A stretch of 64,000 nt of DNA, from positions 62,001 to 126,000 of the forward strand of contig NZ_SNWG01000002.1 of the NCBI RefSeq assembly GCF_004362195.1. Reading direction: 5' to 3'. A program made the translations under genes and the position numbers. The notes under the pieces were generated by a model. The model had not been told where the DNA came from. It was given only the letters and a program-made list of their open reading frames with translations, and made no database searches. The DNA is from Microbacterium sp. BK668 (lineage in GTDB: Bacteria; Actinomycetota; Actinomycetes; Actinomycetales; Microbacteriaceae). Of this stretch, positions 27,761-36,486 are shown piece after piece. Position 1 is the first letter of the stretch, and every line of letters starts with the position of its first letter.

Positions 27761-28411
27761 ATGCTGCTCGACCTCAGCCACCCCCTCCACGACGGGATGA
27801 TGGTCTACCCCGGAGACCCGGGCGTGTCCATCGGCCCGGCGCTCTCGCTCGACGCCGACGGCGTCGCCGTCGGACGCATCGCCATGGGGTCGCACACGGG
27901 CACGCACGTCGATGCGCCGGCGCACACCGTTCCCGGCGGGCGTTCGATGGCGGAGGTCGGGCTGGAGGAACTGGTGGGCGAGGCGATCGTCCTCCGCGTG
28001 ACGGGGCTCGCAGACGAGCAGGTCCTCGGATGGGACGACCTCAGTGCGGACGGCGAGCTCCCGGAGTCGCTCCCGCCCATCGTCATCCTCGACACGGACT
28101 GGGCCCGCTGGTTCGGCGATGACCGTGCGCTGCGGCATCCGTCCCTCGATCCGTCCGCCGCGAGGGAGCTCATGCGCAGAGGCATGCGGGTGCTCGCCGT
28201 CGACACGCTGAGCCCGGATCCGACGGCCGCGTCCGACGGCGCGTTCCCGGTGCACGAGGCGGTGCTCGGCGGCGACGGCCTGATCGTCGAGAACGTCTGC
28301 GGTCTTGCTCGGCTGCCGTCACGCGTGCGCGTCGGCTTCTTCCCCCTGCGGCTGGTGGGCGATGGCGCACCCGTGCGAGGAGTGGCTTTCATCGACGAAC
28401 CGCAGCCCTGA
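27761..28411 (+). CDS. Cyclase-family amidohydrolase (kynurenine formamidase/isatin hydrolase-like)
   Basis: 216 residues of the PF04199 cyclase fold. The metal-binding signature HTGTHVDAPAH (HxGTHxDxPxH) is near residues 45-55, after LDLSHPLHDGMMVYPGDP. VDTLSPDPT and LPSRVRVGFFPLRL complete the fold. Relatives hydrolyse N-formyl amides or small lactams using Mn or Zn. The ATG at 27761 is 4 bases after the permease stop, so [11 protein letters not shown] is probably coupled. Together with the ureohydrolase it suggests stepwise hydrolysis of a cyclic guanidino or ureido compound, which is an inference. Confidence 0.9.
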   Translation: MLLDLSHPLHDGMMVYPGDPGVSIGPALSLDADGVAVGRIAMGSHTGTHVDAPAHTVPGGRSMAEVGLEELVGEAIVLRVTGLADEQVLGWDDLSADGELPESLPPIVILDTDWARWFGDDRALRHPSLDPSAARELMRRGMRVLAVDTLSPDPTAASDGAFPVHEAVLGGDGLIVENVCGLARLPSRVRVGFFPLRLVGDGAPVRGVAFIDEPQP

Positions 28412-28462
28412 GCGCGCCCGCTCGGTCATCCGGCAGCGGCCCTCGCACCGGTCGGCTCGGCG

Positions 28463-31400
28463 TCAGCTCTTCGCCGTGGTGAGCGCCTTCCTCATCAGTT
28501 CGCCGTGCTCGACGGCGTGCACCTTGGGCGAGCCGGTCGCCGGCGATGCCGCGGCGCTGCGCGACACCCGGCGGATCGTGCGGCCGTGCAGGTGCTTGAC
28601 CACCTCGAGCGCGATGAACGGCCAGGCGCCCTGGTTCTCCGGCTCATCCTGCACCCAGTAGAGCTGCGCGTTCGGGTAGCTGTCGATCACGGCATTGAGC
28701 TCGTCGATCGGCGCCGGATAGAACTGCTCGAGGCGGACCAGGGCGACCTCGGGGTTGGGGCTCTTCTCCAGCTCCGCCCGCAGATCCCAGTGGATCTTGC
28801 CGGCGTGCAGAAGCACGCGCGTCACGGCGCTCTTGTCGATGCCGCGGTCGTCGTCGAGCACCGGCTGGAAGGTGCCGCTCGTGAAGTCCTCGACCTTGCT
28901 GGTCGCGCCGCGCAGTCGAAGCATCGCCTTCGGCGTGAAGACGACGAGCGGCCGGCGCGGGCGGGCGTAGGCCTGGCGCCGCAGCAGATGGAAGTACGAC
29001 GCGGGGGTCGAGGGGCGCGCGACGATCATGTTGTTCTGGGCGCACATCGACAGATACCGCTCGATGCGGGCCGACGAGTGATCGGGTCCCTGGCCTTCGT
29101 AGCCGTGGGGGAGCAGCAGCACGACGCTCGACTGCTGGCCCCACTTCTGCTCGGCGGCGGAGATGTACTCGTCGATGACGGACTGGGCGCCGTTGGCGAA
29201 GTCGCCGAACTGGGCCTCCCACAGCACCAGCGAGTCGGCGCGCTCGACCGAGTAGCCGTACTCGAACGCCATCGCGGCGTACTCGCTCAGGAGCGAGTCG
29301 TAGACCCAGAAGCGGCCCTGGCTGTCGGCCAGGTTGCTGAGCGGGATCCACTCCTGTCCGTTGGCCCGGTCGTGGAGGACGGCGTGGCGCTGCACGAACG
29401 TGCCGCGGCGCGCGTCCTGGCCCGCCAGGCGCACGTTCGTCCCCTCGATGAGGAGCGATCCGAACGCCAGGAGCTCTCCGAAGCCCCAGTCGATGCCGCC
29501 GTTGCGGCTCATATCGAGGCGCTTGTCGAGCAGCTGCTGCAGCTTCGGGTGCACGGTGAAGCCGTCGGGCTTGTTGACGAAGGCGTCGCCGATCAGGTGG
29601 AGGATCTCGGTGGGCACGCCGGTCGTCTCGGGACTGCCCGACACGGGCGCGGCGGCGTCGGCCGCGGTCACGACCGGGGTGGTTCCCGTCTGCGCCGCGT
29701 GCGTATCGGCGAACGCCACTTCGAGGCCGTTCTGGAAGTCGAGCTTGGCCTTCTCGTACTCCTCTTCCGTGATGTCGCCGCGACCGACGAGCGACTCGGT
29801 GTAGAGGCGGCGGACGGAGCGCTTGGCCTCGATGAGGTTCGTCATGAGCGGCTGCGTCATCGACGGGTCGTCGCCCTCGTTGTGTCCGCGTCGGCGGTAG
29901 CAGACGAGGTCGATCACGACGTCGCGGTGGAACTGCTCGCGGTAGGCGAAGGCGATCTGCGCGACGCGGACGACGGCCTCCGGGTCGTCTCCGTTCACGT
30001 GGAAGATCGGCGCCTGGATCGTCTTGGCGACGTCCGTGGCGTAGATGGAGCTGCGGCCGTCGGACGGGATGGTGGTGAAGCCGACCTGGTTGTTGACGAC
30101 GACGTGGATCGTGCCGCCCGTGCGGTAGCCGCGCAGCTGCGACATCTGCAGGGTCTCGACGACGACGCCCTGCCCGGCGAAGGCCGCGTCGCCGTGGACG
30201 AGGATCGGCAACCACGAGAAGGTGCCGACGGGCTTGCGGTCCTGCTTCGCGCGGGCGATCCCCTCGAGCACCCCGTCGACGGTCTCGAGGTGCGACGGGT
30301 TGGCGGCCAGCAGCACCGGGAGCTCTTCGCCGCCATCCGCGACGAACGTGCCCTCGGTGCCGAGGTGGTACTTGACGTCGCCCGACCCGCTCTTGCTCCC
30401 GACCGCGACCGAGCCCTCGAACTCGCGGAAGACCTGACCGTACGTCTTGCCGGCGATGTTGGTGAGGACGTTCAGGCGACCGCGGTGCGCCATCCCGATG
30501 GCGGCGCCGTCGAGGCCGGACTGGGCGGCACCCTGGAGGATCTCGTCGAGCAGGGGGATGAGGGACTCGCCGCCCTCGAGGCTGAAGCGTTTCTGGCCGA
30601 CGTACTTCGTCTGCAGGAACGTCTCGAAGGCTTCGGCCTCGTTGAGCTTGGACAGGATCCGCAGCTGCTCGTCGTGGCCGGGCTTCTGGTACTTCACCTC
30701 GACGTGCTCCTGGAACCAGGCGCGCTGGCCGGGGTCCTGGATGTGCATGTACTCGATGCCGATCGTGCGGCAGTACGAGTCGCGGAGGACGCCGAGGATG
30801 TCGCGGAGCTTCATGACGCGCTTGCCGCCGAAGCCCCCCGTGACGAACTCGCGGTCGAGGTCCCAGAAGGTCAGGCCGTGGTTCTCGATCTCGAGGTCGG
30901 GGTGGGTGCGCTGGATGTAGGCGAGCGGATCGATGTCGGCCATGAGGTGGCCGCGGACGCGGAAGGAGTTGATGAGCTCCTGGACGCGCGCGGTCTTGTC
31001 GACGCGCTCGGCCACGTCGACGTTGATGTCGTGGGCCCAGTGGATCGGAGCGTAGGGGATGCGCAGGGCGGCGAAGATGTCCTCGTAGAAGTTGCGCTGG
31101 CCGATGAGCAGCTCGTGCACCTTCTTGAGGAACTCGCCCGAGCCGGCGCCCTGGATGACGCGGTGGTCGTACGTGCTCGTGAGGGTGATCGTCTTGCCGA
31201 TGCCGAGCTCGACCAGGGTCTTCTCGCTCGAGCCCTGGAACTCGGCCGGGTACTCCAGCGCGCCGGCGCCGACGATGCATCCCTGTCCCCTCATGAGGCG
31301 AGGGACCGAGTGGACGGTGCCGATGCCGCCGGGGTTGGTCAGCGAGATCGTCGTTCCCTGGAAGTCGGCCGCCGTCAGCTTGTTGCTGCGCGCGCGTGTG

Positions 31401-32188
31401 ATGAGGTCCTCGTACGACGCAAGGAACTCGCCGAAGCTGAGGGTCTCGGCGCGCTTGATGCTGGGGACCAGGAGCGAGCGCGTGCCGTCGGGCTTGGGCA
31501 GGTCGATCGCGATGCCGAGGTTGACGTGCGCCGGCGCGACGACGGAGGGCTTGCCGTCGATCTCGGCGTAGAAGACGTTCTGGCTCGGGAACTCCTGCAG
31601 CGTCCGGATGATCGCCCAGCCGATGAGGTGCGTGAAGCTCACCTTGCCGCCGCGCGTGCGCGCCATGTGATTGTTGATCACGATGCGGTTGTCGATCATC
31701 AGCTTCGCCGGGACCGTGCGCACGCTCGTGGCGGTCGGAACCGTGAGCGAGTCGTCCATGTTGGCGGCGAGGGTCTTGGTCATCCCGCGGAGGACGGTGA
31801 TCTGGTCCTCCTCGGTCGACGCCTCGCCCGTCGAGGGGACCACCGCAGGCGCCTGAGCGGGGATCGGCTGATTCGCGGCGGGCTTCGCCGTCGTGCGGGC
31901 GACGGGCTGCGCGCCGACGACCGGTACCGGCGCCGTCACGGGCCGCGACTCGGATGCAGGGGCGGCGGCCTGCTCGGGCGCCTGCGCCGCGGCTGAGGGA
32001 GGCGGCGCGTCCGGAGCCTGCGCGGCGGCCTCACCGGCGGGGCGGTAGGTCTCGAGGATCGGCCACCACGCCTTGTCCACCGAGTTCCTGTCGACCTTGA
32101 ACTGCTCGTACAGCTCCTCGACGAGCCATTCGTTCGCTCCGAACTCTCCTTCGCTCGAAACTCCGACGCCCGTCACCTGGCTAGACAC
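28463..32188 (-). CDS. kgd: Multifunctional 2-oxoglutarate dehydrogenase, E2-E1 fusion
   Basis: A 1241-residue TCA-cycle enzyme of the actinobacterial OdhA/Kgd type. The N-terminal ~45 residues (LVEELYEQFKVDRNSVDKAW) contact partners. A Pro/Ala linker precedes an E2-like acyltransferase core (YDHRVIQGAGSGEFL), without a lipoyl domain. The rest is the thiamine-diphosphate E1 (HRGRLNVLTNI, GDAAFAGQGVV, VVVNNQVGFTT, YRRRGHNEGDDPS, LLPHGYEGQGPDHSS). In Corynebacterium this protein is inhibited by OdhI. The GTG at 32188 is chosen because VSSQVTG starts the conserved N-terminus; upstream codons overlap the leader. Confidence 0.95.
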   Translation of the reverse strand: MSSQVTGVGVSSEGEFGANEWLVEELYEQFKVDRNSVDKAWWPILETYRPAGEAAAQAPDAPPPSAAAQAPEQAAAPASESRPVTAPVPVVGAQPVARTTAKPAANQPIPAQAPAVVPSTGEASTEEDQITVLRGMTKTLAANMDDSLTVPTATSVRTVPAKLMIDNRIVINNHMARTRGGKVSFTHLIGWAIIRTLQEFPSQNVFYAEIDGKPSVVAPAHVNLGIAIDLPKPDGTRSLLVPSIKRAETLSFGEFLASYEDLITRARSNKLTAADFQGTTISLTNPGGIGTVHSVPRLMRGQGCIVGAGALEYPAEFQGSSEKTLVELGIGKTITLTSTYDHRVIQGAGSGEFLKKVHELLIGQRNFYEDIFAALRIPYAPIHWAHDINVDVAERVDKTARVQELINSFRVRGHLMADIDPLAYIQRTHPDLEIENHGLTFWDLDREFVTGGFGGKRVMKLRDILGVLRDSYCRTIGIEYMHIQDPGQRAWFQEHVEVKYQKPGHDEQLRILSKLNEAEAFETFLQTKYVGQKRFSLEGGESLIPLLDEILQGAAQSGLDGAAIGMAHRGRLNVLTNIAGKTYGQVFREFEGSVAVGSKSGSGDVKYHLGTEGTFVADGGEELPVLLAANPSHLETVDGVLEGIARAKQDRKPVGTFSWLPILVHGDAAFAGQGVVVETLQMSQLRGYRTGGTIHVVVNNQVGFTTIPSDGRSSIYATDVAKTIQAPIFHVNGDDPEAVVRVAQIAFAYREQFHRDVVIDLVCYRRRGHNEGDDPSMTQPLMTNLIEAKRSVRRLYTESLVGRGDITEEEYEKAKLDFQNGLEVAFADTHAAQTGTTPVVTAADAAAPVSGSPETTGVPTEILHLIGDAFVNKPDGFTVHPKLQQLLDKRLDMSRNGGIDWGFGELLAFGSLLIEGTNVRLAGQDARRGTFVQRHAVLHDRANGQEWIPLSNLADSQGRFWVYDSLLSEYAAMAFEYGYSVERADSLVLWEAQFGDFANGAQSVIDEYISAAEQKWGQQSSVVLLLPHGYEGQGPDHSSARIERYLSMCAQNNMIVARPSTPASYFHLLRRQAYARPRRPLVVFTPKAMLRLRGATSKVEDFTSGTFQPVLDDDRGIDKSAVTRVLLHAGKIHWDLRAELEKSPNPEVALVRLEQFYPAPIDELNAVIDSYPNAQLYWVQDEPENQGAWPFIALEVVKHLHGRTIRRVSRSAAASPATGSPKVHAVEHGELMRKALTTAKS

Positions 32189-32232
32189 GCTCGATCGCCT
32201 GCTTTCATCGGTGAAGATCTCCTGAACATGCG

Positions 32233-32268
32233 GGCTGACAGCGCCCGCACGCGCGACTGTCAAGCCTA
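32233..32268 (-). promoter_or_regulatory. kgd promoter and leader hairpin
   Basis: On the minus strand, TAGGCT (32263-32268) is a likely -10, giving a leader of about 68 bases. The same DNA (32233-32266) folds: GGCT/AGCC, GACAG/CTGTC and CGC/GCG pair with one-base and three-base bulges. The stem would lie at the very 5' end of the kgd mRNA or act as a DNA inverted repeat (TGACAG-N15-CTGTCA). Confidence 0.4.
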
Positions 32269-32330
32269 ACCCAGTCTCCCGCGCCGGCGCCTGGGGGGAA
32301 GGGCCGCCAGGCGCAAGAATCCGCATCATT

Positions 32331-32357
32331 ATTCCCACAGGCAGGAATCACTACCCT
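32331..32357 (+). promoter_or_regulatory. guaB1 promoter with ATTCC-N8-GGAAT repeat
   Basis: TACCCT (32352-32357) is 6 bases before the GTG start at 32364. The inverted repeat ATTCC (32331-32335) and GGAAT (32344-32348) fills the region between this -10 and the expected -35, a typical repressor position. No binding protein can be named. Confidence 0.5.
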
Positions 32358-32363
32358 TGATGC

Positions 32364-33827
32364 GTGGAGTTCTACGGTGAGCGGCCCGACGTCGACCTGA
32401 CCTACTCGGACGTCTTCCTGGTGCCGCGCAGGTCGTCGGTCACGAGCCGACTGGATGTCGATCTCGCTCCCGGCGACGGCACTCCGGCGACGATCCCGCT
32501 CGTCTCGGCGAATATGAACTCCGTGACCGGGGCGCGCCTGGCGGCGACGCTGGCGCGCCGCGGCGGACTCGGCGTCCTGCCGCAGGACATGCCGCTGCAG
32601 GAGCTGGATGCCGCGATCCGCTGGGTGAAGTCCCAGCCCGTCCTGTGGGACACCCCTCTCGTGCTCCCTCCCGAGGCCACCGTCGCCGATGCTGGCCGGC
32701 TCCTGCCCGCGACCGAAGGGCACGGCATCGTCGTGGCGCCGCCGGCGGTCCACGCCGAAGGGATCCGGATCGAGGAGATCCTGGGTGTCATCCCGGCAAC
32801 GCGACTGGGCACCGCCCTGCCCGACGCCCGTCTCGGCGACCTGGCCCGCGGACACGCCGCCTCCATCGACGCCGACGACGTCGAGACGCCGCGGCACGCA
32901 TTCGACCTCATCGTCGGTGCCGGTGCCGAGACGGTGTGCGTCCTGCACCACGGCTTCCTCGTGGGAACCCTCTCCCGCCGCACGGCGCTGCGCTCCAACC
33001 TCTACCGCCCGGCCGTCGACACCGGCGGGCGCCTCGGCGTCGCGGCAGCCGTCGGCATCAACGGCGACGTCGCCGCCAAGGCGAGGGCGCTCGCCGCAGC
33101 CGGGGTCGACGTGCTCGTCGTCGACACGGCCCATGGCCACCAGGAGGGCATGCTCGGGGCACTCCGGGCGGTGTCGGAACTGGATCTCGGCATCCCGATC
33201 GCGGCCGGCAACGTCGTGACGGCTGAAGGCGTGCACGATCTCGTCACGGCGGGCGCCGACATCCTCAAGGTCGGTGTCGGCCCCGGTGCGATGTGCACGA
33301 CCCGCATGATGACGGCCGTCGGCCGGCCCCAGTTCTCCGCGGTGCTCGAGACCGCCGAGGCGGCACGGGTCATGGGCGCCCACGTGTGGGCGGACGGCGG
33401 TGTGCGATACCCGCGCGACGTCGCCCTCGCACTGGCGGCGGGCGCGGCATCCGTCATGATCGGGTCGTGGTTCGCGGGAACGATCGAGGCCCCCGGGGAA
33501 CTGCAGATCGACGGCGCAGGCCGTGCCTACAAGGAGTCGTGGGGAATGGCCTCGACCAAGGCGGTGCACGAGCGATTCGGCCGGCTGGACCCGTACGAGC
33601 TCGCGCGGAAGGAGCTGTTCGCCGAGGGGATCTCCTCGTCGAAGATCTACCTCGATCCGCTCCGCCCGAGCCTGGAGGACCTGCTCGACATGATCACGTC
33701 AGGCGTCCGCTCGTCCTTCACCTATGCCGGCGCGACGACGGTCGCGGAGTTCCACGACCGCGCGCGCGTCGGTCTGCAGTCCGCAGCCGGCTACGAGGAG
33801 GGCAAGGCGCTCCCCGTCAGCTGGTAG
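32364..33827 (+). CDS. guaB1: GuaB1 family IMP dehydrogenase/GMP reductase-like protein
   Basis: A 487-residue TIM-barrel enzyme with a Bateman (CBS) insert at ~95-210. The catalytic loop is VGVGPGAMCTTRMMT with the nucleophile Cys. Other markers are TYSDVFLVPRRS at the start, VVDTAHGHQ, HVWADGGVRYPRDVALALAAGA, and YKESWGMASTKA replacing the usual IMPDH flap. In mycobacteria GuaB1 has been shown to act as a GMP reductase rather than an IMPDH. The GTG at 32364 is probably leaderless. Its stop is 8 bases from the stop of the convergent BrkB-family gene. Confidence 0.92.
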   Translation: MEFYGERPDVDLTYSDVFLVPRRSSVTSRLDVDLAPGDGTPATIPLVSANMNSVTGARLAATLARRGGLGVLPQDMPLQELDAAIRWVKSQPVLWDTPLVLPPEATVADAGRLLPATEGHGIVVAPPAVHAEGIRIEEILGVIPATRLGTALPDARLGDLARGHAASIDADDVETPRHAFDLIVGAGAETVCVLHHGFLVGTLSRRTALRSNLYRPAVDTGGRLGVAAAVGINGDVAAKARALAAAGVDVLVVDTAHGHQEGMLGALRAVSELDLGIPIAAGNVVTAEGVHDLVTAGADILKVGVGPGAMCTTRMMTAVGRPQFSAVLETAEAARVMGAHVWADGGVRYPRDVALALAAGAASVMIGSWFAGTIEAPGELQIDGAGRAYKESWGMASTKAVHERFGRLDPYELARKELFAEGISSSKIYLDPLRPSLEDLLDMITSGVRSSFTYAGATTVAEFHDRARVGLQSAAGYEEGKALPVSW

Positions 33828-33834
33828 CGCCCCG

Positions 33835-34926
33835 TCAGCCGGTGGCGCCGCCCCGGCGGCGCGGCGCCACATCGTCATCGTCGTCGTGCTCCTCGCGGAT
33901 GGCGCGGCCCTCTTGGATCGACTCCTCCTCCTTCTTCTCCTTCTTCTTGATGTTGCGGTCGTCGCGCGGCGGCAGCTGGATGTCCTCCTCCGCGGCGATG
34001 CCGCCCTGCACCTGACGCCCGCGCTCGAGCTCCGCGTCGAACTCCGCGCCGAACAGCAGTGCGAGGTTCGCGATCCAGAGCCACAGGAGGAAGATCACGA
34101 CGCCGGCGAGCGATCCGTAGGTCCTGTCGTAGTTCGAGAAATTGGTGACGTAGAAGCCGAACGCCACCGTCGCGAGGACGAGGACGAGGATGGCGAGGAG
34201 CGACCCGACGCTGATCCAGCGGAACTTCGGCTGCTTCGCATTGGGAGCCGCGTAGTAGAGGATCGCGACCATCAGGACGATGATGACCGCCAGGACCGGC
34301 CACTTCGCGATGGACCACACCGTCGTCGCGACCTCGCCGAGGCCGAGCGCGTCGCCGACGGCTTCCGCCACGGGGCCTGACACGACGAGGATGACGGCCG
34401 CGATCGCGATGAGGATGATGCCGATCACCGTGATCAGAAGCTGTGCGGGCTTCAGCTTCCAGAAGGGTCGGCCCTCGCGGATCTCGTAGATCCGGTTCAT
34501 CGCGCGGCTGAAGGCGCCGACGTACCCGGAGGCCGCCCAGATCGCGAGGACGATGCCGGAGACCAGGGCGAAGCCCGCGCCCGGGGAGGTCGCCATGTCG
34601 GTGAGCGGACCCTCGAGCGCGTCCGCCGCGTCCGGCGCGAAGTTCGAGATGATGCCGGTGATGGCGCCGGCCGCCTGCTCGCCCTGACCGATCACGCCGA
34701 GGATCGAGAACACCGCGATCAGGGCGGGGAAGAGCGAGAGCATCGCGTAGTAGGTCAGGGCTGCGGCGATGTCGGTGCACTCGTCGTCCGAGAACTCCCG
34801 GATTGTGTTGCGGAAGACGTACTTCCAGGAGCGCTTGTCGATGTCGCGCAGGCGATCCGGCTTCTCCGGGTGCTCGGGGTCGGGCGTGCGCTCAGTGTTC
34901 TCCTGGCGCTGGTCGGTCGTGCTCAT
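33835..34926 (-). CDS. YihY/BrkB-family inner membrane protein
   Basis: 363 residues. After a charged cytosolic N-terminus come the family signature ECTDIAAALTYYAMLSLFPALIAVFSI and six transmembrane helices, with GSLAGVVIFLLWLWIANLALLFGAEFDAELER near the end. The C-terminus is a highly charged tail (KKKEKKEEES, DDDDD, RRR) of about 55 residues. The family (formerly miscalled RNase BN) has no proven activity; roles in transport or envelope function are suggested. GGAGGT precedes the ATG. It is divergent from the CNNM pair. Confidence 0.92.
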   Translation of the reverse strand: MSTTDQRQENTERTPDPEHPEKPDRLRDIDKRSWKYVFRNTIREFSDDECTDIAAALTYYAMLSLFPALIAVFSILGVIGQGEQAAGAITGIISNFAPDAADALEGPLTDMATSPGAGFALVSGIVLAIWAASGYVGAFSRAMNRIYEIREGRPFWKLKPAQLLITVIGIILIAIAAVILVVSGPVAEAVGDALGLGEVATTVWSIAKWPVLAVIIVLMVAILYYAAPNAKQPKFRWISVGSLLAILVLVLATVAFGFYVTNFSNYDRTYGSLAGVVIFLLWLWIANLALLFGAEFDAELERGRQVQGGIAAEEDIQLPPRDDRNIKKKEKKEEESIQEGRAIREEHDDDDDVAPRRRGGATG

Positions 34927-34981
34927 CGCACCTCCACGTAGCTCGATTCCGGCATGTGACGAGGGTGGCGAGATCACCATT

Positions 34982-34998
34982 GTGCTCAGGGCGAGCAC
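34982..34998. promoter_or_regulatory. Inverted repeat between BrkB and CNNM genes
   Basis: GTGCTC (34982-34987) and GAGCAC (34993-34998) are perfect arms around AGGGC. A related GTGCACTCAGGGC follows at once. It lies in the 160-bp region shared by the two divergent promoters and may be a regulator site. A TTGACA at 35013-35018 has no good -10 at 17 bases. Confidence 0.4.
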
Positions 34999-35086
34999 TG
35001 TGCACTCAGGGCTTGACAGACGGATGCCCGGGCACCGGCGCTCGCCCATGTTGCGGCGGGAAGCCTGCCGTAGACTTGAGGGCACG

Positions 35087-35158
35087 ATGGACGACCCTCC
35101 CTCTTGTAGACCCTGGCCCCACCGACCCGCCTCCCCCTCTGATGGAGGTGATGCGTGA
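35087..35158 (+). CDS. Proline-rich leader peptide upstream of CNNM genes
   Basis: A 23-codon ORF, too short for routine gene calling. The peptide begins MDDPPSCRPWPHRP and holds six prolines and three tryptophan/cysteine/histidine residues in 23, plus a rare AGA codon. A TAGACT (35071-35076) sits 10 bases before its ATG. Its TGA overlaps the ATG of the first CNNM gene (TGATG), and the strong SD of that gene (GGAGGTGAT) lies inside its last codons, so coupling is almost certain if it is [10 protein letters not shown]. An acidic, proline-rich N-terminus recalls the MgtL-type leader peptides that sense low Mg; this link is an inference. Confidence 0.6.
   Translation: MDDPPSCRPWPHRPASPSDGGDA
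35130..35150 (+). promoter_or_regulatory. SD-sequestering hairpin of the first CNNM gene
   Basis: CCTCC (35130-35134) can pair with GGAGG (35144-35148), the core of the CNNM Shine-Dalgarno, across a 9-base loop. A second CCTCC at 35096-35100 could compete for the same SD. A ribosome on the leader ORF covers both, so leader [11 protein letters not shown] could control access to the SD. Confidence 0.5.
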
Positions 35159-36486
35159 TGGAATACGTCATGTTGGGCGTGGGGCTCCTGCTCACCATCG
35201 GGACCGGACTGTTCGTCGCGAGCGAGTTCGCCCTCGTCAATCTGGACCGCGCCGACCTCGAGGCTCGGCGCGAGCGCGGGGAATCCCGCCTGTCGCTGAC
35301 CATCAGCGCGCTCAAGATCACGTCGACGCACCTGTCGAGCGCGCAGCTGGGAATCACGCTGACGACGCTCCTCACCGGCTACACGATGGAGCCCGCGATC
35401 TCGAGCCTGCTCGCGCCGGTGTTCACCGCGTGGGGGCTGCCCGCCGGGATCGTCGCACCCGTCTCGGTCTTCATCGGCGTCTCGGTCGCGACCATCCTCT
35501 CGATGATCCTGGGCGAGCTGGTCCCGAAGAACTTCGCGCTCGCACTGCCGCGGCAGACGGCCAAGGTGGTGATGCCCTTCCAGGTCGCGTTCACGACCGT
35601 CTTCCGTCCCGCGATCGTCGTGCTCAACGGGAGCGCGAACGGCGTGCTCCGCGCGATCGGCGTCGAACCGAAGGAGGAGCTCTCGGGCGCGCGGACGGCC
35701 GAGGAGCTGTCGAGCCTCGTCCGGCGCTCGGCGAGCGCCGGCGTGCTCGAAGAGGACACGGCATCGCTCCTGGACCGCAGCTTGACCTTCGCCCGGCTGA
35801 CGGCGTCCGACGTCATGACGCCGCGCCCCAGCATCCACGCCCTCCAGGCGGGCGACTCCGCAGAGGAGGCGATCCAGCTCGCACGGCGGACGGGGCACAG
35901 CCGCTTCCCCGTGTACGACGACTCGATGGACGACATCGTCGGCATCGTGCACCTCAAGGCGGCGGTCGCGGTGCCGCGCGACCGGCGCGCCGACGTGCCC
36001 GTCGCAGCCCTGTCGACCGAGCCCCTTCGCGTGCCGGAGGCCGTGCACCTCGACGCCCTGGTGTCGGAGCTGCGCGCCCGCGGCTACCAGATGGCCGTCG
36101 TCGTCGACGAGTACGGCGGAACGGCCGGTGTCGTGACGCTCGAGGACCTCGTCGAGGAGATCGTCGGCGAAGTGCTCGACGAGCACGATCGCCGTCGGGC
36201 GGGCATCGTCCGCCTCGACGGCGACGTCCTGTTCCCCGGAGAGCTCCGGCCCGACGAGCTGCTCGACCGCACGGGCATCCGCGTCCCCGAGGGCGAGGTG
36301 TACGACACGGTCGGCGGCTACGTCATGAGCGTCCTGGAGCGCATCCCCGCCGTGGGCGACGAGGTCGAGGTCGACGACGGAACCCTCGCGGTGCAGCGGA
36401 TGGACGGCCGGCGCGTCGACCGGGTGAGGTTCACGCCCAAGCCGGTCCCCGTCCTGGACGCGAGGAAGGGGGCGACCGATGAATGA
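35158..36486 (+). CDS. CNNM/HlyC-CorC family membrane protein (first copy)
   Basis: 442 residues from the ATG at 35158 (a GTG at 35155 is possible). The DUF21/CNNM transmembrane domain covers ~1-190 ([43 protein letters not shown]). It is followed by a CBS pair (~205-335; [44 protein letters not shown]) and a CorC_HlyC C-terminal domain. CNNM proteins are linked to Mg or Co efflux. GGAGGTGAT gives strong initiation. A leader peptide overlaps its start, and its stop overlaps the second copy by 8 bases. Confidence 0.93.
   Translation: MEYVMLGVGLLLTIGTGLFVASEFALVNLDRADLEARRERGESRLSLTISALKITSTHLSSAQLGITLTTLLTGYTMEPAISSLLAPVFTAWGLPAGIVAPVSVFIGVSVATILSMILGELVPKNFALALPRQTAKVVMPFQVAFTTVFRPAIVVLNGSANGVLRAIGVEPKEELSGARTAEELSSLVRRSASAGVLEEDTASLLDRSLTFARLTASDVMTPRPSIHALQAGDSAEEAIQLARRTGHSRFPVYDDSMDDIVGIVHLKAAVAVPRDRRADVPVAALSTEPLRVPEAVHLDALVSELRARGYQMAVVVDEYGGTAGVVTLEDLVEEIVGEVLDEHDRRRAGIVRLDGDVLFPGELRPDELLDRTGIRVPEGEVYDTVGGYVMSVLERIPAVGDEVEVDDGTLAVQRMDGRRVDRVRFTPKPVPVLDARKGATDE

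Noticed and set aside
28505..31996. A very long open frame antisense to kgd
   Set aside because: It is rich in Arg, Asp, Val, Leu and Gly from GC-rich third positions read on the wrong strand, has no domain, and kgd is certain on the other strand. Similar long antisense frames over secA (2517-4928), the HYR gene and the 758-aa gene were rejected for the same reason.
34927..35086. M-box or Mn riboswitch upstream of the CNNM genes
   Set aside because: I could not find the conserved multi-stem core of either class; the leader ORF explains the region better.
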